From the NCBI GenBank assembly GCA_035504175.1, contig DATJSJ010000180.1:1-58558 (forward strand): a stretch of DNA of 58,558 bases, in the 5' to 3' direction. The position numbers and the translations under genes are program-made. Under the pieces are notes generated by a model. It was given only the letters and a program-made list of their open reading frames with translations. It searched no databases and was not told the origin of the DNA. Positions 1 through 8,159 of the stretch are shown here, one piece after another. Within the stretch, counting starts at the first letter, position 1. Every line of letters begins with the position of its first letter. Origin of the DNA: DATJSJ01 sp035504175. GTDB lineage: Bacteria; Pseudomonadota; Alphaproteobacteria; Acetobacterales; Acetobacteraceae.

Positions 1-280
1 CGGCGTCGCCGGGTGCGCCGAGGTGCCCGGACTTGCCGATCTCATCCGATGCCGCGGACAGCCAGCCTAACGCCCTTTGCCCGGCGTTTTGCCCCGGCTA
101 CCGTTTCAGGCTGAGACAGTCAGCCTGAAACGGCTCTAGGCCTCAGCGGGAGGTGGTTCGCTACGGACCGGCGGCGACGAGCCCCGCGGCGCGCCTGATC
201 GGACACGATGGTGTCGTCCCATCGCAATCGGTCCGACCCGCGCGCCCTGGACGTTGCATACGCCCTTGGGCAGCGCCCGG
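1..280. other. Left-edge non-coding stretch
   Basis: No complete gene is visible here. A short reading frame on the plus strand is open from the left edge to a TAA at 68-70 and could be the last codons of a gene outside the window, but it is too short to identify. The rest lies between that possible gene end and the convergent SDR gene and contains one strong inverted repeat (101-133). Confidence 0.4.
101..133. terminator. Perfect 14-bp inverted repeat, possible bidirectional terminator
   Basis: The arms CCGTTTCAGGCTGA (101-114) and TCAGCCTGAAACGG (120-133) are perfectly complementary with a 5-nt loop (gacag). It lies downstream of the minus-strand SDR gene and of any plus-strand gene entering from the left. 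There is no T-run on either side, so it is not a textbook intrinsic terminator; a transcript-end hairpin or a protein site are both possible. Confidence 0.4.
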
Positions 281-1054
281 TTACCGCACGCCGATTCCCG
301 CGGTCAGGCCGCCATCGACGAGATAGTCGCCGCCGGTGCAGAATCCGGCGCGCGGGCCGGCCAGGAAGGCGACCAGTTCCGCGACCTCCTCCGGCTCGCC
401 GACGCGGCCGAGCGGGTGCGCCGCGCCGAAGCGGCGGAACACCGCCTCGACATCGATGTCCGCTCCGTCGAAATGCCGCGCCGCCATCGCCAGCATCGGC
501 GTGCGCACCGAGCCGGGACTGACCGAGTTGACGCGGATCCGATCTGCGGCGTGATCGAGCGCCATGGCGCGCGTCAGTGCGTGGATCGCACCCTTGGTGG
601 CGACGTAGGCGGCGACGTTCTGCTGGCAGGCATGGCCCTGCACGGATGCGATGTTGACGATGGCGCCGCCGCCCCGTTTGCGCAGCTCCGGCACGCCGTA
701 ATGGGCGGTGAGATAGATGCCGCCGACATTGACCGCCATGCAGCGCGCCCAGGTCTCGGGGGCGGTGTCGATCACGGTGCCGAACGGATGGATCGCCGCG
801 GCATTGACGATGATGTCCAGGCCACCGAAGGCGGCGACCGCCGCCGCGACTGCATCGGCGACGCTCGCCGGATCGGCGACGTCGGTCTCGCGCAGCACCG
901 CTTCCGGCAGAGCTGCGGCGAGCTCGGCATTGGCGGCGCGGTCGAGGCCGCACGCCATCACCCTGGCGCCGTCGCCGGCAAGGCGCAGTGCCGCCGCACG
1001 GGCGATGCCGGACGTGCCGGTGATCAGGGCAACCTTGCCAGCGAACTCACCCAT
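281..1054 (-). CDS. SDR family oxidoreductase
   Basis: Predicted 257-aa short-chain dehydrogenase/reductase, a cytosolic NAD(P)(H)-dependent oxidoreductase. The N-terminal Rossmann segment ALITGTSGIARAAALRLAG is a slightly shortened form of the usual TGxxxGIG loop. NAA appears in place of the usual NNAG region, a catalytic Ser sits in NIASVQG and the YVATK motif supplies YxxxK. The C-terminal YLVDGGLTAGIGVR is the usual classical-SDR ending. It is the last gene of a minus-strand unit after two sugar permeases (19-bp gap), so it probably oxidises the imported sugar or polyol or a derivative. The substrate cannot be told from sequence. Confidence 0.88.
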   Translation of the reverse strand: MGEFAGKVALITGTSGIARAAALRLAGDGARVMACGLDRAANAELAAALPEAVLRETDVADPASVADAVAAAVAAFGGLDIIVNAAAIHPFGTVIDTAPETWARCMAVNVGGIYLTAHYGVPELRKRGGGAIVNIASVQGHACQQNVAAYVATKGAIHALTRAMALDHAADRIRVNSVSPGSVRTPMLAMAARHFDGADIDVEAVFRRFGAAHPLGRVGEPEEVAELVAFLAGPRAGFCTGGDYLVDGGLTAGIGVR

Positions 1055-1072
1055 CGCCTTCTCCCCTGGCGC

Positions 1073-1960
1073 TCAGCGCGCCGTCGACAACGACAGCCCC
1101 TGCATGAAGTACCGGCGCAGCACCAGGAACACCAGGACGGTGGGCAGGCTCGCCAGCACCGCCGCCGTGATCACGAGGTTGGGCGTGCTGCCGGCGTAGT
1201 TGCCCTGGAACACCATCAGCGTGTTCATCACCGAGCGGCGGCTGGTATCCTGCGTCAGCACCATCGAGAAGATCAGATCGTTCCAGATCCAGGTGAACTG
1301 CAGCAGGAACAGGGCGACCAGCGGGCCGATGCAGTTGGGAAGGATGATCGAGGCGAAGATGCGCGGGTGCGTGCCGCCATCGATCCGCGCCGCCTCGTCG
1401 AGTTCCCGCGGGATCTCCGCCATGTAGTTCTTCAGCACCAGCGTCGGGAACGGAATGCAGATGGCGATGTACGCCAGCAGCAGCCCGAACCGCGTGTTGA
1501 ACAATCCGACCCGTGCGTACATCTGGAACAGCGGAATCAGGTAGATCTGGAACGGGAAGATCGTGCCGGAGAAGATCAGCATGAACCAGGCCGGCCGACC
1601 GGGAAACACGATGCGTGCCAGGGCATAGGCGGCCATCGCCGCGAAGAACACGGCGGCGCCGGCGCCGAACACGCCGTACCCCAGCGAGTTCGCCATGCCG
1701 GTGCCCATCTGCGTCTGCTGCCACGCCGCCACGACGTTGCCGATGATCGGTGCGATGGCGTGGGGCAGCGACAGCGGGCCGCCGGAAGCGTAATCGCTTG
1801 TCGATTTGAAGACGGTGACCACGGCATAGTAGAACGGCACGATCCAGGCGAGGCCGAGCACGGCGGCGAGGATCATGACGTGGCCGCCGCGCCGGCGGCG
1901 CGCACCCGGCACCGGCGCTTGCGTCGCCGCGGCCAGGTTAAACTCGGCGACCTCGCTCAT
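1073..1960 (-). CDS. Carbohydrate ABC transporter permease (MalG/CUT1 type)
   Basis: Predicted 295-aa inner-membrane permease with about six hydrophobic helices. The EAA loop is visible as EIPRELDEAARIDGGTHPRIF, the cytoplasmic segment that docks on the ATPase in MalG-type permeases. The N terminus is a short cytoplasmic tail rich in Arg before the first helix (VMILAAVLGLAWIVPFYYAV). The start ATG overlaps the stop of the upstream permease (ATGA), indicating translational coupling. It pairs with the MalF-like permease to form a heterodimeric channel for the binding protein encoded at 2871-4109. No ATP-binding subunit is encoded in this unit. Confidence 0.93.
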   Translation of the reverse strand: MSEVAEFNLAAATQAPVPGARRRRGGHVMILAAVLGLAWIVPFYYAVVTVFKSTSDYASGGPLSLPHAIAPIIGNVVAAWQQTQMGTGMANSLGYGVFGAGAAVFFAAMAAYALARIVFPGRPAWFMLIFSGTIFPFQIYLIPLFQMYARVGLFNTRFGLLLAYIAICIPFPTLVLKNYMAEIPRELDEAARIDGGTHPRIFASIILPNCIGPLVALFLLQFTWIWNDLIFSMVLTQDTSRRSVMNTLMVFQGNYAGSTPNLVITAAVLASLPTVLVFLVLRRYFMQGLSLSTAR

Positions 1961-2871
1961 TGCAGCGTGCGTTCGTAGCGATGTTGCAGGACCACCTGCA
2001 ACCAGGTGATGAGCAGGGCGATCCCGCCCAGGATCACCGCCACCGCCGCGCCATAGGCCCAGTGATTGGCGCGGAACGACTCCCAGTACTGGTGGATCGC
2101 GAGCGTCAGCGTCGACGGGTCGGGATAGTCGCGGCCCATCACCCAGACGAGGTCGAACGTCGTGAAGCCGGCAATCACCGAAATGATCGTGACGACCAGC
2201 AGGGTCGGGAACAGCATCGGCAGGATCACGTAGCGGTAGACCTGCCAGGGCGAGGCGCCTTCGACATGGGCGGCCTCGATCGGCTCGCGCGGCAGGGCGG
2301 CGAGGCCGATCAGCACCAGCACCATGACGAGTCCCGTGGTCTGCCAGACATAGGTGACGATGATCGCCGGGGTGATCGTCGCCGGTTCGTACAGCCAGGA
2401 ACGCACCAGGCCACCGAGCCCGACGCTGCGCAGCACCGTATTGATCACGCCGTTGCCGGCATAGACGTAATACCAGATCGCGCCGATCGCCGTGGGCGCG
2501 ATCAGGCGCGGCAGAAAGAAGACGGTCTTGAGCGATTCCTCCCCGCGCACGCCGCGCAGCACCACCGCCAAGGCCAGACCGAGCGTGACCGGCAGAACCA
2601 GGGAGGCGAGCACCCAGACGACGGTGTTCTGGGCGGCTGCGGAAAAGTTCGGGTCGTTCAGGGCATGCAGGTAGTTGGCGAAGCCGACCAGACGATTGTA
2701 GCCGACGAAGCGCGACCAGGCGGTGAAGGAGATGTAGATGTTGTAGGCAACCGGGTAGAGCAGGAGGACGCCGACGAAGCCGAGCGCCGGCGCCATGAAG
2801 GCAAGCGCGGCCAGGAAGTCGCGGCGACGGGTCGCCGCCCCCGACCGCGTCCCGCGGACCGCTGCCGCCAC
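1957..2871 (-). CDS. Carbohydrate ABC transporter permease (MalF/CUT1 type)
   Basis: Predicted 304-aa sugar permease. The open frame extends further upstream, but that extension lies inside the binding-protein gene. The best start is the GTG at 2871 that overlaps the TAG stop of the binding-protein gene (TAGTG), giving an N terminus with an Arg-rich tail followed by helix FLAALAFMAPALGFVGVLLL. The EAA loop reads LPREPIEAAHVEGASPWQVY. It partners with the MalG-type permease encoded immediately downstream with a 4-bp overlap. The CUT1-type pair fits import of an oligosaccharide, sugar or sugar acid. Confidence 0.92.
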   Translation of the reverse strand: MAAAVRGTRSGAATRRRDFLAALAFMAPALGFVGVLLLYPVAYNIYISFTAWSRFVGYNRLVGFANYLHALNDPNFSAAAQNTVVWVLASLVLPVTLGLALAVVLRGVRGEESLKTVFFLPRLIAPTAIGAIWYYVYAGNGVINTVLRSVGLGGLVRSWLYEPATITPAIIVTYVWQTTGLVMVLVLIGLAALPREPIEAAHVEGASPWQVYRYVILPMLFPTLLVVTIISVIAGFTTFDLVWVMGRDYPDPSTLTLAIHQYWESFRANHWAYGAAVAVILGGIALLITWLQVVLQHRYERTLQ

Positions 2872-4109
2872 TACTTCTTGCTCGACCAGTAATTGCGCGC
2901 GGTGCGCTCGATACTGGCCATGCAGGCCGTCGCCACGGCGGGCGTCGGATTCACCATGAACTTGTTGAACTGCTCGACCGCCGGCAGCACGATGTCGGAG
3001 GGCGAGGCCTCCCAGTAGCGCGTGATCGTCTTGACGTGGTCGCGCGCGACGGTTTCCTGTAGCTGGGCGACGACGGCGTTCGGCGCCGGCACCTTGGGAT
3101 TGCCGATGCTGAGCGAGGCGTCCTTCGCCCATTCGGTCGCGGCCGGCGTCGACATCCACCACTTGGCAAAGGACATCACGTCCGGGTTCTGCGCGCCTTT
3201 CTTCGAGATCACCAGCGGCGCCGCCTCGACGATGATGGAGGGCGGCAGGCCCGGCGTGATGTTCGGCATGATGAACGCCTCGAAGCCCGATCCCGGCTGC
3301 AACCCGTCCTGCCGGAGATTGACGTAGGCCCAGTCGCCGATCAGGTACATCGCCGCCTTGCCGCGGGCGAAGTCGAGAAACTCCTCGTTCGACGTCGCCG
3401 GCGTGAAATAGCCCTTGGCGTACAGATCACCCCAGATCTGGAACACCTTCTTCACCGGCTCGCTGGTGTAGGCGATCTGGCCGGCGTTCAGTTTCGCGTA
3501 GGCGTCCGGATCGGTGCGGATCAGCAATTCCTCGAACCAGATGAAGCCGCGCCAGCCGTCCTGGATGGTCGCGTTGAACGGGGTGATGCCGGCGGCTTTC
3601 AGCTTGGCGCAGATATCCATCAAATCGGCCCAGGTCTTGGGCGGGGCGACGCCGGCCTTGGCGAACAGCGCCTTGTTATAGGCGACCGCCCAGTAGTTCA
3701 CGGCGAGCGGCAGAGCATAGATCTTGCCGTCGACCTTGAGCAGGTCGGCGACCGATTGCTGCGCCTCGCCGGCCGCGATCATCGCCTGCCAGAGCGGATC
3801 CATCGGCGCGAGCGCATCGGCCTCGACCAGCTCGGCAAGCTTGGTGCCGTTCCACCAGGTGAACAGCTCGGGCGGCGTGCCGGCCTGGATGCCGGCGGCG
3901 ATGAACGCCTGGTACTGGTCCGTCGCATAGGGCGTCGGGTCGAACGGATGGCCCTGCCCGGCCGCGAAGGCCGCCATCTTCTTGAAGAAATCCTGCCAGA
4001 AATACTTGTCGTGATAGAGCTTCAGGGTTGCCGCGGCGCGCGCCGGCGACACGCCTGACAAGGCGGCCACAGCGGCGGCGCTGAGACCGAGCAGTTCGCG
4101 TCGTTTCAT
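2871..4109 (-). CDS. ABC transporter extracellular sugar-binding protein (CUT1)
   Basis: Predicted 412-aa solute-binding protein of the MalE-like class. The ATG at 4109 is preceded by AGGA about 8 nt upstream and opens a signal sequence MKRRELLGLSAAAVAALSG with an Arg-Arg pair, ending around SPARA-AA; a Tat-type signal is possible. Family features include LPLAVNYWAVAYNKALF and KAGVAPPKTWADLMDIC, the conserved core of these proteins, and the C-terminal FMVNPTPAVATACMASIERT. It leads the importer unit, is divergent from the AGE/enolase-superfamily operon, and probably captures a sugar or aldarate handled by those enzymes (inference from position). Confidence 0.93.
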   Translation of the reverse strand: MKRRELLGLSAAAVAALSGVSPARAAATLKLYHDKYFWQDFFKKMAAFAAGQGHPFDPTPYATDQYQAFIAAGIQAGTPPELFTWWNGTKLAELVEADALAPMDPLWQAMIAAGEAQQSVADLLKVDGKIYALPLAVNYWAVAYNKALFAKAGVAPPKTWADLMDICAKLKAAGITPFNATIQDGWRGFIWFEELLIRTDPDAYAKLNAGQIAYTSEPVKKVFQIWGDLYAKGYFTPATSNEEFLDFARGKAAMYLIGDWAYVNLRQDGLQPGSGFEAFIMPNITPGLPPSIIVEAAPLVISKKGAQNPDVMSFAKWWMSTPAATEWAKDASLSIGNPKVPAPNAVVAQLQETVARDHVKTITRYWEASPSDIVLPAVEQFNKFMVNPTPAVATACMASIERTARNYWSSKK

Positions 4110-4378
4110 TGGCTGTTCCTCCCGTTTGTGTGGTGCCGCCCGAGCAGCAGTCCGGATCCGATCGATTCGCCGATTTGCGCAAGGGGCGCGAGCGGATCCG
4201 GCGCGACGGTCGGTGCGATCGTGCTCATCGCGAGACCCGCGCCGCGCGATCGCCGCGTCGCGAAGCCGCGCTGGCCGCGCATTGCCTCCCCGTCGACCTC
4301 GGAGCCGCTCTGGCGCCCGCTTGATGCGCCATGCTACCATGGCAGCCCTGCCACGCAAGAGAGGGAGCCGTGCCCGGA
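4110..4378. other. Divergent promoter region between importer and catabolic operon
   Basis: This 269-bp region separates the leftward importer unit from the rightward epimerase operon and should hold both promoters. A 16-bp inverted repeat GCCATGCTACCATGGC lies at 4328-4343, about 35 bp before the epimerase start; it could be an operator or overlap a -10 element. No sigma-70 element could be placed with confidence, and no regulator gene sits next to it. Confidence 0.35.
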
Positions 4379-5578
4379 ATGGCTGCCGCAATGCCGGATT
4401 TCCACGACCCGGCCTTCCTGCGGGGCCACATGCACCGGCTGATCGACTTCTATCTGCCGGCCTGTCTCGACCCGGAGGGCGGCTACTTCAACATCTTCCT
4501 CGACGACGGCACGCTCGGCGCGACCGCGACGCGCCACCTCGTCTCCACGGCCCGCTTCGTCATCAATTTCTCGATCGGCGCACGCGTGCTCGCCCGGCCG
4601 GAGCTGATCGCCGCCGCGGCACACGGTCTGGTGGCGTTGGACAGCTTGCACCGCGATCGCACGCATGGCGGCTTCTACTGGGTGTTGCGGGACGGGGCCC
4701 CGGCCGACGCGGCCAAGCATTGCTACGGTCACGCCTTCGTCCTGCTGGCGGCGGCCGAGGCGCTTCGGGCCGGTGTGCCCGGCGCGAAGCCGCTCCTGGC
4801 CGAGGCGTGGGAGATCCTCGAGCGGCATTTCTGGTCGCCCGCCGACCGGCTCTGCGTCGACGAGTTCGACGCCGGCTTCACGCAGTCTTCGCCCTATCGG
4901 GGCCAGAACGCCAACATGCATCTGACGGATGCGCTGATCGCCGCCTTCGAGGCGACCGGCGAGCAGCACTATCTCGACCGCGCGGAGATCATCGCCCATC
5001 GCATCTGCGTCGATCTCGCCGACACGGTCGGAGGGCTGGTGTGGGAGCACTACCGCTCGGACTGGAGCGCGGATCTCGAGTACAACCGCGACGACCCGCG
5101 CAACCTGTTCCGGCCGTACGGCATGTTGCCCGGGCACCTGGTCGAATGGGCCAAGCTGCTGCTGCTGCTGCACCGGCATCGCCCGCTGGCCTGGGCGCCG
5201 GCGCGTGCCCGGCACTTCTACGAGACCGCCTGCGCGCGCGGCGCCGATCTCGCCTTTGGCGGCCTGCACTACAGTTTCGCGCCGGACGGAACCCTGCTCG
5301 ACCGGGACAAGTACTACTGGGTGATGAGCGAGGCGATCGCCGCCTCGGCCGTCCTGGCCACGCACACCGGCGAGATGCGGTTCTGGCAGGATTACGACCG
5401 GCTGTGGACGTACAGCTGGAACCACCTGATCGATCATCGCCATGGCGGCTGGTACCGCGTACTGACGGAAGACGGCACGCGCCGCGAGACCATCAAGAGT
5501 CCCCCCGGCAAGACCGACTATCACCCGTTCTGCGCCTGCCACACGGTGTTGCGCCTGCTGACGGAGCATGCCCCATGA
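4379..5578 (+). CDS. AGE family epimerase/isomerase
   Basis: Predicted ~399-aa protein of the N-acylglucosamine 2-epimerase/mannose isomerase superfamily, an (alpha/alpha)6 barrel that interconverts sugar epimers or aldose/ketose in the cytosol. Family-like segments are FSIGARVLARPELI, GHAFVLLAAAEALRAG, NANMHLTDALIAAFEATGE, EWAKLLLLLHRH and KTDYHPFCACHTVLR, with conserved His residues that act as acid/base in the family. The ATG at 4379 follows a GAGGGAG Shine-Dalgarno; an in-frame GTG at 4370 and an ATG at 4331 are alternatives. The stop overlaps the next start (ATGA). Co-transcription with an acid-sugar dehydratase-like gene suggests sugar-acid or unusual-hexose catabolism. Confidence 0.9.
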   Translation: MAAAMPDFHDPAFLRGHMHRLIDFYLPACLDPEGGYFNIFLDDGTLGATATRHLVSTARFVINFSIGARVLARPELIAAAAHGLVALDSLHRDRTHGGFYWVLRDGAPADAAKHCYGHAFVLLAAAEALRAGVPGAKPLLAEAWEILERHFWSPADRLCVDEFDAGFTQSSPYRGQNANMHLTDALIAAFEATGEQHYLDRAEIIAHRICVDLADTVGGLVWEHYRSDWSADLEYNRDDPRNLFRPYGMLPGHLVEWAKLLLLLHRHRPLAWAPARARHFYETACARGADLAFGGLHYSFAPDGTLLDRDKYYWVMSEAIAASAVLATHTGEMRFWQDYDRLWTYSWNHLIDHRHGGWYRVLTEDGTRRETIKSPPGKTDYHPFCACHTVLRLLTEHAP

Positions 5579-6819
5579 AGCGTCCGCGCATCGTCGATCT
5601 GCGCGCCACCACCGTGGCCGTGCCACTGGAGGCGCCGCTGCGCCACGCCGCCGGCGCGCATTGGGGGCGCTTCGTCCGCACCATCGTCGAGGTGGAAACC
5701 GATACCGGGCTGATCGGACTGGGCGAAATGGGCGGCGGCGGCGAGAGCGCGCAGCTCGCCTTCAGCGGGCTGCGCCCGTACCTGCTCGGCCATGATCCGT
5801 TCGAGCTGGAGGCGCTGCGCTTCAAGATCTGCAATCCGACCGCCAGCCTGTACAACAACCGCACCCAGCTGCATGCGGCGGTGGAGTTTGCCTGCCTCGA
5901 TTTGTGCGGCCAGACACTCGGCGTGCCGGTGTACGACCTGCTGGGCGGCAAGCTCCGGGACGCCGTGCCGTTCGCCAGCTACCTGTTCTTCCGCTATCCC
6001 GACGCCGAAGGCCGGCATGAGGTGCGCACGCCCGATCAGCTCGTGGCGCACGCGGCGTCGCTCCGACAACGGCACGGCTTCACCGTGCACAAGCTGAAGG
6101 GCGGCGTGTTCCCGCCCGACTATGAGCTCGAATGCTACCGCGCCCTTGCGGCCGCGTTTCCCGGCGACCGGCTGCGCTATGATCCCAACGCCGCGTTGAG
6201 CGTCGAGGAGGCGATCCGCTTCGGCCATGCCATCGAGAGCCTCGCCAATGACTATTACGAGGATCCGACCTGGGGCCTGAACGGCATGCGCCGGCTGCGA
6301 CAGGCGGTGCGCATCCCCCTCGCGACCAACACGGTCGTGGTCAATTTCGAGCAGCTCGCCGCCAACATCCTCGATCCGGCGGTGGACGTGATCCTGCTCG
6401 ATACGACGTTCTGGGGCGGGATCCGGCCATGCGTGAAGGCGGCCGGCGTGTGCGAGACGTTCCAGCTCGGGATCGCGGTGCACTCCTCCGGCGAGCTCGG
6501 CATCCAGCTTGCGACCATGCTGCATCTGGGCGCCGCGCTGCCGAATCTCGCCTTCGCGGCCGACGCGCATTACCATCACCTGGCGGACGACGTCATCACC
6601 GGCGGCAAGCTGCCCTATGTCGGCGGGACGATCGCCGTGCCGGCGGGGCCTGGCCTCGGCGTCACGCTCGATCGCGGGAAGCTCGCCGAATACGCCGCGT
6701 ATTTCGATCGCGTCGGCAGCTATCACTATGATCGCGATCCCGGCCGGCCCGGCTGGTTCCCGCTGCTGCCGAACACGCGCTGGGCCGACCCGTCGCAAGC
6801 CGCCGGGCCGGCGTTCTAG
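5575..6819 (+). CDS. Enolase-superfamily dehydratase, glucarate-dehydratase-like
   Basis: Predicted 414-aa mandelate racemase/muconate-lactonizing-type enzyme. The catalytic set of the glucarate dehydratase subgroup can be read: K173/K175 in VHKLKGG, metal ligands D203 (RYDPNAALS) and E229 (YYEDPTW), N252 in ATNTVV where the third ligand is often Asn in this subgroup, D276 (ILLDTTFW) and general base H303 (AVHSSGELG). The family abstracts the proton alpha to a carboxylate and here would dehydrate an acid sugar such as an aldarate. It is translationally coupled to the epimerase gene by an ATGA overlap. The exact aldarate specificity is not determinable. Confidence 0.88.
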   Translation: MKRPRIVDLRATTVAVPLEAPLRHAAGAHWGRFVRTIVEVETDTGLIGLGEMGGGGESAQLAFSGLRPYLLGHDPFELEALRFKICNPTASLYNNRTQLHAAVEFACLDLCGQTLGVPVYDLLGGKLRDAVPFASYLFFRYPDAEGRHEVRTPDQLVAHAASLRQRHGFTVHKLKGGVFPPDYELECYRALAAAFPGDRLRYDPNAALSVEEAIRFGHAIESLANDYYEDPTWGLNGMRRLRQAVRIPLATNTVVVNFEQLAANILDPAVDVILLDTTFWGGIRPCVKAAGVCETFQLGIAVHSSGELGIQLATMLHLGAALPNLAFAADAHYHHLADDVITGGKLPYVGGTIAVPAGPGLGVTLDRGKLAEYAAYFDRVGSYHYDRDPGRPGWFPLLPNTRWADPSQAAGPAF

Positions 6820-6832
6820 GGAGGACGAAGCC

Positions 6833-7831
6833 ATGTCGCAGGCAGCCGTGTCGGGGCCGGGAGAGCGGGCGGCGGACTGGATACCGCCCGAACCGATCCC
6901 GACGCCGCCGGTGTTCGTCTGGCCGCCCCGGCCGCGTGCGTTCCTGCGCTTCCTGTTCGGCTTCCCGGGCTATCTCTGGCCGTGGAATCTGCTGTATGTC
7001 GCGATCGCCCTGCCGACCTGGCTGTGGCTGACGCCCGACCTCGCGCGCATGAAATCCTTCGCGCCCGGCTGGATCGCCTTCCTGCTCGCCCGCAACCTGG
7101 CCCTCCTGACGCTGGTGATCAGCGCCTGGCATGTGCCGCTCTACGTCCGTCGCGTGCAGGGAACGCGGTTCAAGTACCGGGCCCGCTGGCTCGCGCAGGA
7201 CAACGCGGCGTTCCTGTTCCGCAACCAGCTTCGCGACAACGTCTTCTGGACGCTGGCGAGCGGTGTTCCGATCTGGACCGCGTACGAGGCGCTGACGTAC
7301 TGGGCGCAGGCAAACGGCCTGATCCCGACGATGAACTGGAAGACGCAGCCGCTGTTCGGCGTGGCGCTGATGCTGTTCATCCCGCTGTTCCGGGAGGTGC
7401 ATTTCTACCTGATCCACCGGCTGATCCACTGGCCACCGCTGTATCGCGCCGTGCACAGCCTGCATCACGCCAATGTCAATCCGGGACCATGGTCGGGGCT
7501 TTCGATGCACCCGGTCGAGCACCTGTTGTACTTTTCCGGCGTGCTGCTGCACTGGATCGTGCCGTCGAGCCCGCTGCACGTGATCTATCACCTGCAGCAC
7601 CTGGCCTTCGCGCCGTCGCAGGGCCATTCGGGGTTCGGGAGGGTGGCACTCGGTGCCGACGCCACCGTGCCGAACGACCACTATTTCCACTACCTGCATC
7701 ACAAATACTTCGAGGTGAACTACGGCGGCGACGGCACGGTGCCGCTCGACCGCTGGTTCGGCACGTTCCACGACGGCTCGGCCGCGGCCGAGGCGGCGAT
7801 GAACCGACGCGTCCTCGGGCGCCGACGCTGA
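6833..7831 (+). CDS. Fatty acid hydroxylase/sterol desaturase family membrane protein
   Basis: Predicted 332-aa integral membrane di-iron protein. The histidine clusters typical of the family are present: HFYLIHRLIH, HSLHHANVNPGPWSG and HYFHYLHHKYFEVNYGGDG, plus MHPVEHLLYF. Several hydrophobic helices lie before and between them. It starts 14 bp after the dehydratase stop with a GGGAGGA Shine-Dalgarno and therefore looks co-transcribed with the sugar-acid genes, which is unexpected for an enzyme that normally acts on lipids. It ends in a basic tail (RRVLGRRR). Substrate unknown. Confidence 0.88.
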   Translation: MSQAAVSGPGERAADWIPPEPIPTPPVFVWPPRPRAFLRFLFGFPGYLWPWNLLYVAIALPTWLWLTPDLARMKSFAPGWIAFLLARNLALLTLVISAWHVPLYVRRVQGTRFKYRARWLAQDNAAFLFRNQLRDNVFWTLASGVPIWTAYEALTYWAQANGLIPTMNWKTQPLFGVALMLFIPLFREVHFYLIHRLIHWPPLYRAVHSLHHANVNPGPWSGLSMHPVEHLLYFSGVLLHWIVPSSPLHVIYHLQHLAFAPSQGHSGFGRVALGADATVPNDHYFHYLHHKYFEVNYGGDGTVPLDRWFGTFHDGSAAAEAAMNRRVLGRRR

Positions 7832-8159
7832 GCCTGCCGGGAGCGGGCGACGCCCCCGCCCGGACGCGACGCGGAGCCCGGCGCGGCCGGGAGACGACTC
7901 GGGTTGGGTCGCGGGCCGTCGCCAAAGCGTCGCAACAGAGCGCACTCGCGCCCCGCGGTGACGCGTGACGCCGGTCAGCGGCGATCGGGCCGCCATCCCC
8001 TGGAAGTTCGGAGCGCAGGCCGGGCCTGACCGCGGATGCGCGGCTGCGGCGGCGCGCTCGGTGGCAGGCGGCTCACGCGCCCAGCGCCTGCTTGGCAAAC
8101 GTCGCGGTTTGGGCGTAGCCTGCGCAAAACAGAATTGGCCTGTCCAATCGGGAGGAAAC
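7832..8159 (+). other. Intergenic region ahead of the ribose-type operon
   Basis: This 328-bp GC-rich gap contains no convincing gene. Its last 30 bp hold a palindromic operator candidate (8134-8148) and a strong Shine-Dalgarno (GGGAGGA at 8150-8156) for the binding-protein gene. A promoter is expected upstream of the palindrome but no clear -35/-10 pair could be placed. Confidence 0.5.
8134..8148. promoter_or_regulatory. ATTGG-N5-CCAAT operator candidate for a GntR/FCD regulator
   Basis: The inverted repeat ATTGG-CCTGT-CCAAT, preceded by an extra A, matches the general shape of operators bound by FadR-subfamily GntR regulators such as PdhR and LldR (AATTGG-N5-CCAATT type). It sits 11 bp before the start codon of the first gene of an operon whose fourth gene encodes just such a regulator, so feedback control of the operon is the simple reading. 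The match is by eye and the link to that regulator is inferred. Confidence 0.5.

Noticed and set aside
2..70. Possible C-terminal codons of a plus-strand gene entering from the left
   Set aside because: Only about 22 codons are visible with no recognisable family feature; cannot be separated from chance.
4328..4343. GCCATGCTACCATGGC inverted repeat before the epimerase gene as a specific operator
   Set aside because: Short arms, partly overlapping a likely -10 region, and no regulator gene nearby; noted only in the intergenic entry.
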